Source: Saksenaea vasiformis B4078
Lineage: Eukaryota > Mucoromycota > Mucoromycetes > Mucorales > Saksenaeaceae
Length of the DNA: 64,000 nucleotides
Direction of reading: 5' to 3'
NCBI GenBank assembly: GCA_000697055.1
Contig: JNDT01001409.1
Location: 1 to 64,000, forward strand
Made by a program: the position numbers and the translations under genes. The notes below the pieces were generated by a model. That model was not told the origin of the DNA and searched no databases. It saw only the letters and a list, made by a program, of their open reading frames with translations. Positions 33,791 through 46,424 of this stretch are shown here, one piece after another. The first letter of the stretch is position 1. Every line of letters begins with the position of its first letter.

Positions 33791-36700
33791 TTACACTTCG
33801 CCATGTTGTTCCTCGTCATCATCTAGGTAATAATCTTGAACAGCTTTGCCTTTTTCACCTTCCTCTTCCTTTGTTTTAACTGCTCGCACATAACTGTCTT
33901 CTGATAATACTTTTTGAGAGGTGCATGCGCTGTTGTTCGCTGTAATATCGAGATTATCGAGTTTTGAGGATAACGACCATTGCGTGGTTTCACTACTACT
34001 GATAAACTCGCCAAACTGTTCTTCCTCTTCCTCTTCTTCGTCGTTGCTTCCTTTTTGGAATGCAGCCCTTCGCTCTAATTCAGCCGTATCTGCTACATGA
34101 TCGTACTCATCACCATCGCCATACGCATCTTCGTCGTTATCATCCTCCCGTGAATGACTCTGTGTACGACGGAGCACGTTTGCTTGTGGATATTGTGAAA
34201 ACCCTCTTGTCCAATCCGTTATGATCTTTCCCGACTCCTGCATCAACGATAAATACGCTTTACACCGTTTCTTAATCCACAAACCTCGTCATCATCGCTC
34301 CCGTATTCTTCATCGTCTTCTAGTGAGTCTACATTTCCAGGAATCGAGTTTGGATGGTTGTTGTTGTTTATGCCGAACCCACCATTGTAGCTATAATCAT
34401 AGTCGTCTCGCCCGCTTGGCAAATAATTAGCCATCCAATCTGTGCTTAGTAGGACTACTCACGCAATCCAATGGTCACGCTCGTCTTCGTCGTCCTCTTC
34501 CATCCCACCTTCAACCACACGCTGCGTAATAAACTGGGAGTACTGTGCAGCTGTCAAAATACATGTGACGGATGCTTCATTTTTTTTTTACCTGATGCGC
34601 ATCATCGTCTTCATCATCTTCCTCGTCGGTAGCAGCTTCCAGCTCATCATTGGGACGTGTACCTCCTAATGGGAGTCTATCGCGTTCTCGTGTAATTCTG
34701 AGTTCATTGTTGCAATACTCATTCCATGCGTCAAGATCCACATCTTCCTTGATCACATTAACAATCGTCTCCGGATAGCCTTCCAGCAATTTGACGACTT
34801 CATCTGCAATAAAACTCAAATGGCCCATGTAACCTGCTCGCATACCCTTTGGTTGCGCACTACATCACTTTGTTAATCTTTGCTTCCGGTATCCCATTGT
34901 TCCATACTTGCCACTGTGCATCATTGGCCTTTTGAGCCTTGACTATCTTTGAGGTAAGCTGACCATCCTGCAGGACAGAGATGGCCAGATACCGATTATA
35001 CCCTTTATCCATGCGTCCATTGAAGATTTGGTGAAGCATATCGTAAATGACATAATGTAAAAAGTTATTCCACGGGAAGTCGAAGAAGAGATCCTGTATC
35101 ATCGTCAGTCCATGGAATGAATCAATGATCGATACTTACAACGCACGTCGGCATCACTTTGTGTTGGATGAATTTATGCTTCAAGTAATCGCCAATCGTC
35201 AAAGGAGTTTCCTTCTCATGCTCCACATCCGGTTTCTCTGCTTGAGGTGCTTCTATTTCTTCCTTCGAAGAAGGTTGCTCTTTACTGCTCTCTTCTTTGC
35301 TCTCTTCTTGCTGTGATGCTTTGGATTCAGGCGACACATCGGGGGCATTGGCTTCCTCGGTTGAGGTTACGTTTAAGTTTGACATGTTGGAGCAATGTAG
35401 CAATTCGGCAAAAAGCTCACAAATCTTTAGCCTTTCAAATCCCAAGGGCATCTGTTGACCAATAGATGTTTGCATGGGCCCTTTCTGATGACATGTGATA
35501 AGATTACATCCATATTACTGTTGTACATGCTATCCTTACCACAGATTTTGGTTTCAGTAATAGCGCATTAAATTCAGGTACATGATCCGCTAGAACCTTC
35601 AGCATGTCTGCCAGCGACACAGAAGTTTCGCGGACAAGTTGATTTGTAGGATAACCATAAGCACCGTTCATCATGGGGTCGTTATCCATATCGCTAGAAC
35701 GATGGTTTAGATCCCACTTTCTCGAACCGGATGGAGTTGTATCGTCTACACTGACCTGTTATTATGTCGAATGAGATCGATGATAATGGTCACCCCATTG
35801 ATAAGCGTAGACGTTGAATTAGGTGCTTCGGGGTCCAACATAAATTTGGCCAATTTTTGTATCACCGCTTCACTGCGAAATTTGTTAATTGTCATCATAA
35901 ATTGACGATAACCCCACCTTTTAAGATCTATAATAAGGTCATTCAGACCAATGCTAGGCGACTCGAGAAGGCTGGTCTGTGACATGCGGATAATCTCGCA
36001 GATACATTGCTGGGCAATCGAATGCTCCTATGCGTGTGATTGGTACCTTTGCCGTATCCAAGGAAATCTCTTACGTCGCTATCTAAATATGGGTCCAGTC
36101 GGCTTACTAGATCGTCAAGTAGTCCACCGTCACTTAACCACTGATACGCATCCGTCAACCAAAAATTCACCAAAGCTTGGCCTGACTCACCTGAACAATT
36201 CCCTTTCCCTCTGGCAATTCTTCGACTCGCACTAACGTCAAAAGCAAATCCATGATGGCCGAAGTTTGTAAATGTGCAAGGATCTTCTCCAGATTGTTTG
36301 GATTGGACCGGATAAATTCAATCATCTGGTACGACAGTGTAAAATGATGAGTCCCCCAACATTCCCATACACTTTCGTACCTCTGCTGTCCGCTTCGTCA
36401 GAAATACGCTAATTGTTTTGCAAAAATAGGAAGCTTGTAATGAATCCAGACCAATCTCTTCCGTAGTAGGCGGCGCTTGTTCGTTTAGGCGGCGTCTCGG
36501 AGCTGCTGGACGATCAAGGAAAGTCCAAAATGATTCAAGCAACTCCTTGTTCTCCAGAATAATTGCATCGATAATATGTGGGATTTCACATGCTATGATT
36601 TCGCAAGCAAGAAATGGATATCTGTCACAGCAACGGTGAGTTTCTGTGGTAAAAAGATATTGGTGGTGAACTCACTTAAACTTGGCGCTTTCGTCGAGGT

Positions 36701-36993
36701 CTGTTGCCGTGATATAGTGGAGCAGTTGTGCAAGGTTCTCCGGTTTACAGAGACTAGCAGTAAATAGAGATAAGTAACGCGTGTCCAAAACAACCCCACA
36801 TTAAACAAATGTAGGATGTCGCGTAAGCAAGGAAACGAGAAAAAAGAGCATACAATTCAATGAGTTTCTGGTTATGAGATTTGGTTTCTTGCAGGAGATC
36901 CTCTTCTTCGAAAATATCCTCCAACTTTATATCCTCACGATCCAACAGAGCATCTATTGCAGACGAATTATGGAACCCAAATCGCCAGAACAT
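33791..36993 (-). CDS. SAPS-domain protein (Sit4/PP6 phosphatase regulatory subunit)
   Basis: Regulatory partner of a Sit4/PP6-type Ser/Thr phosphatase (yeast Sap family, fission yeast Ekc1). Start MFWRFGFHNSSAIDALLDRE is the classic family N-terminus. Secure exons are 36993-36854, 36753-36676, 36621-36381, 36325-36191, 36140-36075, 36027-35756, 35693-35540 and 35484-35140 (477 codons in frame). From 35093 onward several short exons continue to 33791, with some junctions ambiguous near 34900 and 34465. Landmarks are KPENLAQLLHYI, FIRSNPNNLEKILAHLQT, the SAPS core LLHCSNMSNLN, DLFFDFPWNNFLHYVIYDML and GMRAGYMGHLSFIADEV. The C-terminal tail is acidic and disordered (runs of D and E), normal for this family. 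Total length is roughly 930 residues. Confidence 0.9.
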
Positions 36994-37389
36994 GCTGAGA
37001 AGGGCTTGAAGTCGGTAAAGATATAATGGACGGCGTTTTTGAGGATTCGCTATTATATGTCATCAGACGACCGATGATTGGTCGGGAAATAATGGATTTT
37101 TCGTCTGATCTTACGTTACTTTTAAAGTATTTGGTGTGGGCTCCTTATAAACTTTACGTTAGGAATAGTCTTTTTTGCTTGCTGAAGTCTTGAATCTTGC
37201 GTTTTAAGTAGACATTTATGCATCAACTCAAAGCGCATTATACTGCTATATTATTTTACTCATTGTTCTGCTTCATTGCTCCATTGTCCAACGACAGCAT
37301 TTGTTTTAGATAACGAGATGTGATATGTATATAAAGGGGTTCTTGGACCCTTTTGTTCTATGTTTCCATAACATGGCGGCATGTACGTT

Positions 37390-37590
37390 TGATGGAATAC
37401 ACATCCGGGATCACTTATGTCTTTCTTGTATGTTATTTAGTGTGCATGACCTCTGTCTCGGACCGTCTCGCTGTGGTCGTCCTCAAATCCCATCATTTCA
37501 GCAGGTAAATGTGGTCACACAATCAGCGTCATTCATTTTCTGCAATGGATTAGTGTAAAAATCTACTCAATAAACAGTAATGCTTTCCTG
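37390..37590 (+). repeat. Dispersed repeat family, 3' fragment (copy F)
   Basis: Matches the 3' part of copies A and B: GGGATCACTTATG, a TGTATG..TTTAG..TGCA(C/T)GACC stretch, CGTCT(T)GGCTGT, then CAGCA(G)GTAAATG and TCATTTTCTG, ending AATAAACAGTA. The 5' half and the internal units are missing. It lies in the 5' flank of the SAPS gene, unlike the complete copies. Confidence 0.5.
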
Positions 37591-38639
37591 CAGTCTTTTT
37601 TTCAGACTTTCACATGCATATATAAGGGCCGCATATATTATCCTTTTTCCTTTCTAAAATAATCATTAGAAATGTTTGGACAGCTGTAACAAAAAGCCTG
37701 AACATGAATCATGTAGCGTCAGAAAAATTCCATGAAACGCATTGCATGGGTCCGATTTTCACTAATCAAAAAAAGAAACGGTAAACGTTCGCCCAGATAT
37801 TGAGATGATCTTGCGCTGCAAGATTACCGTAATTCTCCTATCATTCCAATGGATGCCAATAGAATATTCTGGGGATTGATTGGCCCGTAGACAGTTAAGA
37901 GACTAATAGCAAAACGCATGACCGCTGCCCGTCGTAAGGATTACAGGACATTGCCATTGCTGCTTGTGCAATTTACTACCGTCTCTCCTGATGCACCCCT
38001 TCATTGGATGGTCCCTTGCACCGGTGTAGATAATTTAACGCTTATGAAAACTTGTTCACTCATCAGCACCAAAGGACTAACTTCCTAACGCGAAAATAAT
38101 TTAAGCGGCATAAAGTTACACGCAAGTCCCTGTAACTTCCGATGCAGGCGCCACCTTGCCGCTTCACCGACTTATAAGACTTGTCAAGAATAACCTCACA
38201 CAAAATCCCTCTTCGAAAACCAGGAAGCCGCACGTACAATTGAATCTTTGTAGCACCTGCCTGCAGCTAGAAGAATAAAATTTCCCGGAGCATCCCGAAG
38301 CGATTCTCCAGAGCCATCAAGATGTCAGGTACACATCTTTGCCTGTTGTAGCTCGGTCACTTGCCTTGAGCTTGAAAAACGTTGCTGGAACCATGAGTTC
38401 ACTTCTTACTTGTTGTAGCATCAGGTCATGTACTGAAACGATTCCTATTGAACTTAACGGATAAACGAGCTGTATTGATAGATTCGTAAAAAAAAATGCG
38501 GCCTTCTTTAGCTGTGTATAAGTGATTGATCACAAATAGTGAGCCTCCTCAGTCAGTGCATTTATCGTGTAAGTTCCTTCATTCATGCTTATACGATGGA
38601 GCCACATGAAACATGATCTTCGACCTCGTTGGATCCTTC

Positions 38640-39400
38640 ATACGCTGCTATCCAAGACGGGTGTCAAGTACTGTACAGAGCCACAGTGTAATCTTTAGAC
38701 TTTCGCATTATTAAAGCTGAATACATGATATGAAGTATATGCCAACATGTTTTTTTGTCAACGCGAGGTTTCCAAGCAAATGCATATTTGCATTCGGACC
38801 GAGAGCATCTCTGCAAATTCACTCCCGTTAAAAGCGTCAAAAGGCGTGAGGAGGCACAAGTGACGGATAAATCCATTGCCTTCCAAGATTCCTTGTTCAG
38901 ATCCCTGGACGACTGCATTACCTTCAGTCTCATCAGATTTGAAGCTGTAACTGCGGTTACCTTACTTGATTGTAATGATTTAGGCATCGAAGATAAAGTT
39001 CTGGATCGTCATCTCGAATACTCCGACTTGGCCATAGCTGCTTTTTTGTGTAAACTGGGTTTTCCGGCACCTGCAGATGATCAAGAAATTCGGTCAAAGG
39101 AAATGGAAACGTACAATACAACACGAGTTCCCGCTTACTAAGAGAAGAAAAAGCAAACTAACCAGAAGAAAAGAAGAACACGCACCGTCGGCCAGGACAT
39201 CTTCCGTTGTGGGAGATCTCCGTCAAGTAAAGCAGATACGAAAATCGAGGCTATTGGATTTAACATGGTACAAGGGAATAGAATACGTGAAAGATACATT
39301 AGCAAATGAAGAAGACCGATACCTGTTAACGCGTTTCGTACATCTGAGATATTTATGTACTTGTATGTTAGCTAGATCTCAGAAAAGCAATACGCAGTAG
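38640..39400 (+). pseudogene. Probable relic of an unknown C-x-C-type gene family (copy 2)
   Basis: The segment around 38745-38850 shares words with 24225-24290 and 47400-47530, including CGTTAAAAGCGTCAAAA and GACGGATAAA. One frame reads FFCQREVSKQ, matching SFCERKVFNQ at 47410, suggesting a Cys-containing motif followed by a basic LKASK.. segment. The longest open frame is 38755-39141 (128 residues), in a different frame from that motif, and a second runs 39077-39400. I cannot assemble a consistent gene, so decay is likely. Flanking 37600-38640 and 39400-40140 hold no supported feature. Confidence 0.35.
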
Positions 39401-40142
39401 GAAAATCAATGACTGTAGATGGTGTTTTCTCGTCACTCATAGACACTGCACCGATGCAATAGTGGATGCCAATGCAGACAAATTCAAGCTCAAAGTTTTG
39501 GAACGTCGATCCGAGCTGAATATAGGAAACATGTGAATTCTAAATTTTTATATCGTACACCATCTTTAAACTGAAACAAACGAGTGCTTACGCTATCGAA
39601 TGATAGCAGTTAATTCAATTCGTTGCACGTATTAGGGCATCGATAAGGATGCGGTTATTGCGTGTTTATTCCGCTGCCTTCCGGTTTAGGATATGTACCT
39701 ATCATCTTCCGGTCTATCCATTGATGTCTGTTTTCCTGGCTAGACTTAAATGTGTCATCATCATTACAAAAGCAGTCTTCGGCTAGAAATCTAGTTTATT
39801 TACAGTGAGGCGGTCAAACGATCCGTAATAGCAAAGAAGAACCTTCCTCTGCCATATACCAATGCAACTAACCAGCTTTGTTTTTTTTTTTTTTGCGGGA
39901 ATATATTTTCAACTCCGCAAGTAATTTTGACAACGTACGATCTTTGACGCAAGAAGGGGTCCAATTCCGTGTTCTGTACAGCAGCAGCAAGTGATTATTC
40001 ATCATTTGAAAGCACGAGATGTATCAAGGTCCCTTGAACACAAAATGTCCCATCTGAGATGTGGGGTAATACGAACGCGAAAATAAAACAACAACAGAGC
40101 TTGACACCAAAAAAAAAAACAACACGTGATGTTTGAAGGAAG

Positions 40143-40151
40143 CTATATATA
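40143..40151 (+). promoter_or_regulatory. TATA-like element before squalene epoxidase
   Basis: CTATATATATGC lies about 55 nt before the ATG at 40201. This placement favours 40201 as the start over in-frame ATGs at 40126 and 40159, which would sit on or just after the element. Confidence 0.4.
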
Positions 40152-40200
40152 TGCAAAGATGTACACAACCACCATCCTCTACTCTATATTATTAACAGTC

Positions 40201-41947
40201 ATGGCGACACCTATCAATGAATACGATCTGATCTGCGTTGGCGCAGGCGTTGTTGGCTGCGCTGCTGCAAAAGCATTCGGCAGCGATGGTCGAAAAGTTC
40301 TACTTCTAGAGCGCGACCTAACAGAACCTGATCGTATTGTTGGTGAACTGATGCAACCCGGTGGTGTCAATGCCTTGAAGGCTCTCGGCCTCGAAGGTAA
40401 ACTTTTTTTTTTGAAAAGACAACTTGGATTTGCCGTGCATGTGTGTAACCTATTACTATTATTATTTTTTTTGTCAGACACTGTGGAAGATATCGACGGT
40501 ATTCCATGCTACGGTTACAGTGTCTTCCGTAACGGAGAACTTGTGGAAATTCCTTATCCAGTAGACAAGACGACGGGAGAGAAACCCACCGGAATCTCGT
40601 TCCATCATGGTCGATTTATCCAGAAGTTGCGAAAAGAAGCCAGCAACACCAAAAAGTAACAGAGCAAAAGGAGGTTGATGCAGCAAATTCACTAAATCGT
40701 TCGATAAATTTTAGTGTTACAGTTAAAGAAATGACCGTCACTGGCCTGGTGAGAGACGAAGGGGATGACAAGGTGATCGGTGTTGTGGCTCAGACAAAGG
40801 ATGGCAAAGAAGAACAGGTAAAAAAAAAAAAAACAGACAGGAGATAGACCGAAGAATCTTATTCTTTGGTTTAGTTTTACGCTTCATTGACCTTGGTAGC
40901 GGATGGCATCTTCTCCAAGTTCAGAAAAGAGTTTACAACAAAAACGCCGGATGTCAAATCTCACTTTGTTGGGTATAACTGTTCTTCATATCAAGAACGG
41001 CAGAAAGATAACAGTAAACCTTTCTTAGTTTCTTGATGAAGGACCTCGAGTTACCTCTGCCTCAACATGGATGCGTTGTGCTTGCCAAACCATCACCAGT
41101 CCTAATGTATCAGATCGGGTCTCACGAAACACGTGTGCTTGTTGATGTGCCAGGGAACTTGCCCTCGGTGTCCAATGGCGATCTAAAGAAATATTTACAA
41201 GATGTGGTGGCCCCGCAACTGCCGGAATCCATCAAGGTCTGTTTTCTATTTTTCTCACGTCTTATGACTTATTTCTTGAACAGACAAAGTTCCTTGAAGG
41301 TTTGGAGACGGAGCGCCTTCGAACAATGCCCAACGGTTTCCTTCCACCCTCCACCAACACATCCAACGGAGCTGCCTTGCTAGGTGACGCTATGAATATT
41401 CGACACCCTCTCACAGGTGGAGGCATGACCGTGGCATTGAACGATGTGATCTTGCTGAGAGAGTTATTATCCAAGGAAAATGTTCCATCATTCACCGATA
41501 CAGATTTAATTATTCAATCAATGGATGCTTTCCATTGGAAAAGAAAGAGGTACTGTACAGCCATTAACGTGCTGGCCATGTCGCTGTACCGTCTATTTGC
41601 AGCCAGTGGTAAGTTCAGGAGACACAATAGAAGACGAGGCATCGAATTAACGATGCTTAAATTTACCATCAGATACCAACCTTGAGATATTGCAAAGCGG
41701 CTGCTTTTCTTACTTCCAACTGGGCGGAGACTGTGTCGATGGTCCAGTAAGCCTATTGGCTGGCATCTCCGAAAAGCCATTACTCCTCGTCTATCATTTC
41801 TTCGCAGTAGCCTTCTATGCGATCTGGTTGCAGTACTGCTCGGGAGGCATTGCAAAGTTTCCTCAAAACTTTATCCGCATGTTCACTGTCCTTTACACAG
41901 CCTGTGTGACTATTCTGCCCTATCTATGGAGTGAGACGCAAGATTAA
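40201..41947 (+). CDS. ERG1: Squalene epoxidase (squalene monooxygenase)
   Basis: FAD-dependent enzyme converting squalene to 2,3-oxidosqualene in ergosterol synthesis on the ER membrane; the target of allylamines. Seven exons, 40201-40396, 40478-40655, 40715-40817, 40875-40972, 41029-41236, 41284-41608 and 41673-41947, sum to 1383 nt (460 residues). Motifs are the dinucleotide fold DLICVGAGVVGCAAAKAFG, ERDLTEPDRIVGELMQPGG, FHHGRFIQKLR, the FAD-binding GDAMNIRHPLTGGGMTV, and the C-terminal INVLAMSLYRLFA and GCFSYFQLGGDCVDGPVSLL, followed by two hydrophobic membrane segments. Start 40201 (MATPINEYDLI) fits the family length; an upstream in-frame ATG at 40126 would add 25 residues including a hydrophobic stretch. 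Length and all active-site blocks look intact. Confidence 0.96.
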
Positions 41948-42213
41948 TGACCCTCTTCCACATACCTCTTAGCATCATTAATTGTTTTCTATTTGACCAT
42001 GACTCTCATCCTCTCCATCCGCCCGCCCACCCACAATTTCTCGAAAAAAAAGCCTCATCCCATCTTCTCAATCCTACATTGATTAAACTAATACTATCCC
42101 ACCAGCTCTAATAAACAAGCACAGATAACACTTCACTCAGCTGTCCGGGCATAATTCCTGATATTTCCATCGATTCCCGATTTCTTTTTATGTAACCAAA
42201 TTTATACTGCTTC

Positions 42214-43512
42214 CTAAAACAGGTCCCAAAGACGCTCGAATTCGTTGTAATAAGAGTCGACAACAGATGGGATATTTGTGATGATAACGTTTTCTCTGTT
42301 CTTAAAGCGCGCTCTGCAGATGGATGTATCAATATCTTGCGTAAGCAAATAGCTTTCATGACGTACCCGATAGACCAGTTGAAACTTCCAGTAATGACTG
42401 TTTTACGGTCAATGACAGCAAACTTGTTGTGCATAAATTGATCACTGCAATGGACGTTAGAATATATTTCCCCCATCTTGTCCCTTCTTTACAAACCTGT
42501 TATCTGTTCTGAAAGGAATGCCGTATTGTTCGTGCAGACGTTCTGTATCAGCTCCTTTGGAGTCCATCTGATCATTATCCGTGATGATTCGGACATCCAC
42601 TCCACGTCTCATGGCGTCGCTCAATATACGGGCTGTGCTATTATCTGTCAAAGAAAATACACAAACATACAACGTCTCCTTAGCAGAGTCCAAAACAGTA
42701 GAGAAAGTCTAAATGCACACGTCGTGATTTTAGTATTGCCAAAGCAACATCCATCAACCAGCTTACGTCGTAACTCTCCTCCGAAGGGAAGAACAGCGGC
42801 GTACAGTAGATTTGATTCGAGACATGATCCAAGCATCGTGGCTGGAACTCCACCTTGCGGAAAGTATAGTGATTCTCGACATGCTCGATATGGGTTTGTC
42901 GGAGTCGTGCATGCTCAGCGCGCTCGCTGCGATAAATATCGACATTTTTCTCTTGATGCCATGCAGCCACTTCCGTCCAGCTAGGCTTTGGTGTAACGGG
43001 CGCGTCACTTCCGAGTGCCGGGAAATCGGTTTGATCGTCATTACCAGCGGGAGGAGCAGCAGCCTTGGCAGCGGCAACATCTGCCCACGAGAAATGCTTC
43101 TGCTCTTCTTCCTCTTCCTCTTCTTCCTTGTGATGGTGCTTGGGACGACTCTTTTGGCTAAAAGCATGTGCACCAACAGATGTCTCAAGCATAGTTGAGA
43201 CGTAGGACTTAAGCAGCGATAGAACGTGCTTGTCGTTTTCGGTTTCCATGGCATCTTCAGCAGCGGAGAACATTCTATCAAAAATTCCCACTGTCTGGTC
43301 TCGCTTCTGATGCTTGAGGAGCAAGTTCAAATGGTCTGTGGCCTTATCAAGCACTGCATCGTTTGAAACAAGGGTGGCAGCCGACAGCATAGACTGTAGA
43401 CATCGACGCGTCAATGGAAGAGGTATTATTTCTATCTATTCTTTCTTACAGTGCTCAAGAGCTGCGACAAGTTCATACGGTCTTCTTCATCCCAAGGAAG
43501 AGTTTCGGACAT
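42214..43512 (-). CDS. Single-HKD phospholipase D protein with a disordered N-terminal extension
   Basis: Five exons, 43512-43450, 43393-42767, 42708-42497, 42444-42367 and 42313-42224 extended to the stop at 42214, give 1080 nt and 359 residues. The C-terminal half resembles PLD6/Zucchini-type PLDs: LDSAKETLYVCVFSLTDN, RRGVDVRIITDNDQ, then one catalytic motif HNKFAVIDRKTVITGSFNW (H-x-K-x4-D) and the end NRENVIITNIPSVVDSYYNE. A single HKD implies an active homodimer, as in that family. The N-terminal ~190 residues carry a helical region, a poly-E tract and the pair FSWADVAAAKAA and DFPALGS, a motif combination seen in translation-associated proteins. No transmembrane anchor is obvious. Possible substrates are cardiolipin or nucleic acid; this is not resolvable here. 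The gene ends 270 nt from the 3' end of the epoxidase (convergent). Confidence 0.85.
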
Positions 43513-44527
43513 TTCGCTTGAAAAAAAAAATAGAAGGAAAAGAGGATAGTACGCGAACTAATTCCAAGGTAATAATATCATGAATAGCCTCAATCTTGGT
43601 GTGACTTTGCGCCAACGCTTTCTCCGCCATTGTACGTTTCCTTTCACATTAGTGCAGTTAGCGATACTAGCGGAAGCGACACGCTTCCTTGCTGTCATGC
43701 AACGCGTATAAGTACGTTCTTGCTCTAGAAAAATAGTATTAGAGCCACACTCAGAAAAACATGGAGTCCTCTTCCTCACGGACCTCCAGGTCCGAGAACT
43801 GCTTCCAAATTATAATTCCGTACCGCTTTTGGCTTGCCCCTGGTACCCTATTCTAACCTTACTAAAAGCACTGGTAACATAATGTCAATCTTTCTATGCT
43901 TGGATCCCTCTGCACAGATTGTTCAATGCGTTTGAACCATGTGCAACAGGAAGTATGTTTCACAGACCATAAAGTAACTTGCCAATAATTAGCACCCGTT
44001 CCGAACACTCGTTACACTGCCTACATCTTTTTCGATTACTCGAGAAACACCTGCCTTCCGCCTCCAAAAGACTATAGGAGGCCCTCATGAGCAGCACAAA
44101 CGACAGGATTACTACAATTACTTGATTACAGGAATAAGCCATCTCACTGAAAGATTTGCAGACCGCCAAGTTCCCAACAGCTGAGCTTGAACACGTCCAT
44201 TTTCTGCTAAATGCCCGCCGGCAGGAGACACCAGCCACACCGAGCTCTTACTTTTACTGGTAACGTCTTCCAAGTACGCCGCGTTTTCACTCGACCGCAC
44301 TCGGCTGCATGCGCTACCCTATTAGGGTACTCGCAATCCTTCCACCCCGACACAGCAAACGAATTGAAAAATTATAGGGCTTTAACGATGCAAATCTTGC
44401 ATGGGACAAAGAACGTCCCGTTACGGGATCTATCGGAAAGAAATTTGCTTTAAAGTGGTATCTCTGTAGTCTCTTAGTTGGGAAACCAAACGAATCGTCA
44501 GGTGACTCGATCTCATAAGAGATATGG
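43513..44527. other. Gene-poor stretch
   Basis: Upstream flank of the PLD gene followed by sequence with only short unsupported frames on both strands (43558-43779 and 43960-44238 minus). No tRNA or repeat is recognised. Confidence 0.45.
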
Positions 44528-44716
44528 TTGACTGAAGCTATCGCTGCTTACGGTAGCACAAACATTTCTACGAATGATGCATTCGTTTTATTTAGAAAAT
44601 GTCTTTTGAAAGAAATGACAGGTGATGCGCGAACTCGCAGCATTCACTCGACTCTCGGACGTCCCGGGAGACACGACGATCCTCCATCCTTTAGTCTTGC
44701 TGAAAACTACTATTGA
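44528..44716 (+). pseudogene. Fragment of an unknown dispersed gene family (copy 2)
   Basis: A 62-residue open frame carrying TNDAFVLFRKCLLKEMTGD and RTRSIHSTLGR. The central 130 bp matches 20-160 with the same frame conserved. There is no identifiable upstream exon or domain, and neighbouring sequence is not coding, so I treat it as a relic. The following minus-strand frame 44691-45026 (111 residues, with SHKIVSYKLTHNIPNVHSG) is protein-like but unrecognised. Confidence 0.4.
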
Positions 44717-45126
44717 TGGCATATTCCAAGCACTTCTTCGTAAAGCTTTTAACTGGAGAAGATAACATTGTTGATTTCGAAATAGCCTTACACGTTTCCA
44801 GCACCGTTTCCAGTACCATTTTCAGCATCGTTTTGTAGATACCGTTGGCCGTCTTGGATTTCACTAATTCTGGGTACTTGCCGTTCACAATCTTTGAAGC
44901 ACTTATCCAGTGCGAGATTGGGACATCCAAGCATCCACTATGAACATTTGGTATATTATGAGTCAACTTGTAGGATACAATTTTATGCGAAGGATTCAGT
45001 TTCCTTGCTGAGTTTGTAGGAGGCATAACAATATGCCTGTATGAATGAACCTTGGACTTTAGTAGCTTTTGGGAGAAACTTTAACTGCTACTTCTTCAGG
45101 AAAAACCGATTACTTTTTATGTTGGA

Positions 45127-45625
45127 TCTTTCCCACGATCTTGCGTCTATTTGAAATTGTTCGGCGTTACTTCCAGAAGAAACTCACGTTTTGAATTACG
45201 TATTTTTATGTTCATCGGACGTTAGGATTTGCGTGTCATATTCTTCCATGTTACGTTTATGTCGCTGATAGCTTCCCATTATCTAACACAAAAGACGTGT
45301 CAGAGACACTGCTTAATTGTCTCGTGCAAAGGACGTGTTAACGGTAGGGCTCGATTATCCCATGCCAGTGACCGTATTCTTTATTTCATGCAAATGACGT
45401 ATCAGTGATCGGATCCTCTTTTCTTCATGCAAAGGGTGCGTGAGAGATACCGCTTTTGTCTCGTGCAAAGCGTGAATCAGTGATTGGATCATTGTTACTT
45501 CATGCAGAGCGGGTGTCAGAAATAGTATTTCATTGTTTCATGGAAAGGGCGTCTCGAAGGTAGGTTTCTTTTGTCCTACAAAAAAAAGTTTCCTATAACG
45601 GAAAGTGATGCGTATTTATGGTCCA
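45127..45625 (+). repeat. Dispersed repeat family, copy C (3'-truncated)
   Basis: Shares the 5' block with copies A, B and E (CGATCTTGCGTCTATTTGAA, GGCGTTACTTCCAGA, TCTTCCATGTTACG) and several internal units (TCTCGTGCAAAGGACGTG, TTTCATGCAAATGACGTATC). It reaches the TAACGGAAAGTGATGCGTA block and then loses similarity; the GC-rich hairpin part is missing. Unlike copies A, B, D and E, it has no recognised plus-strand gene just upstream. From 45626 to 46424 I see no supported gene. Confidence 0.8.
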
Positions 45626-46424
45626 TGCTTCCGCTCGCCAAACATCAAATAGGTACAAGTTTGTGCCTCAATATTCAGAATGTAAACGACATACATTACG
45701 GAGTCCATTTTCCTGTGGATCACACGTTGCTCTATTGGGTACTTCAATCTTTCCCGCATAACTTGCCTGACCACCTAGCGGTAAATACTCACAAGCAAAT
45801 GCATAGATTGTTATAAAGGTTCATTGGACAAGTCCCTTTGCAAGTTTTCCGCAGCTTTGAGCGAGCAGAAAGGGACCAAACTATCGTTAAAACCTTTGGG
45901 AAAAGATCTTTCGCCTCTACTGGGTTACGTCTCGCCGTCGCCGATTACAAGGTATGGATATTCTTACTATACTTATTCAGCGATTTTAACATGCTTATAG
46001 TAATGACACCAGGAAGGAACAGCAATGAGTTCACTGAAATCGAATTTGATTACGGCTTCAAGACAGATGGTGTAATGGCATCAGTTCGGTTCAAATCTTG
46101 CAAACCGAATCAAGGTAAGCAATAAACAGTATAAGCGACTCTCTGTAGAAACAAATTTACGGACGAACTTGCGTATTAGTTTCCTATCCATTGTCCAAGC
46201 GCAATTTTCGTCTCTTGCCTTGGGACAAGGATCTATCCAATGTGCAAAGTGGCATATACCACTAAAAAAGGAGCCCACAGGCTTAACTGCTGAGTGCGCT
46301 TTAAACGAGCAACACGTATAGTAGGCGTTGATCCGGGTGTTGTATATGACATCCTGAAAGATAACACGTAGCTGAGAGTGTCACGTATTTAACGTGCATC
46401 AATAATGCATGGAATATGATAACA

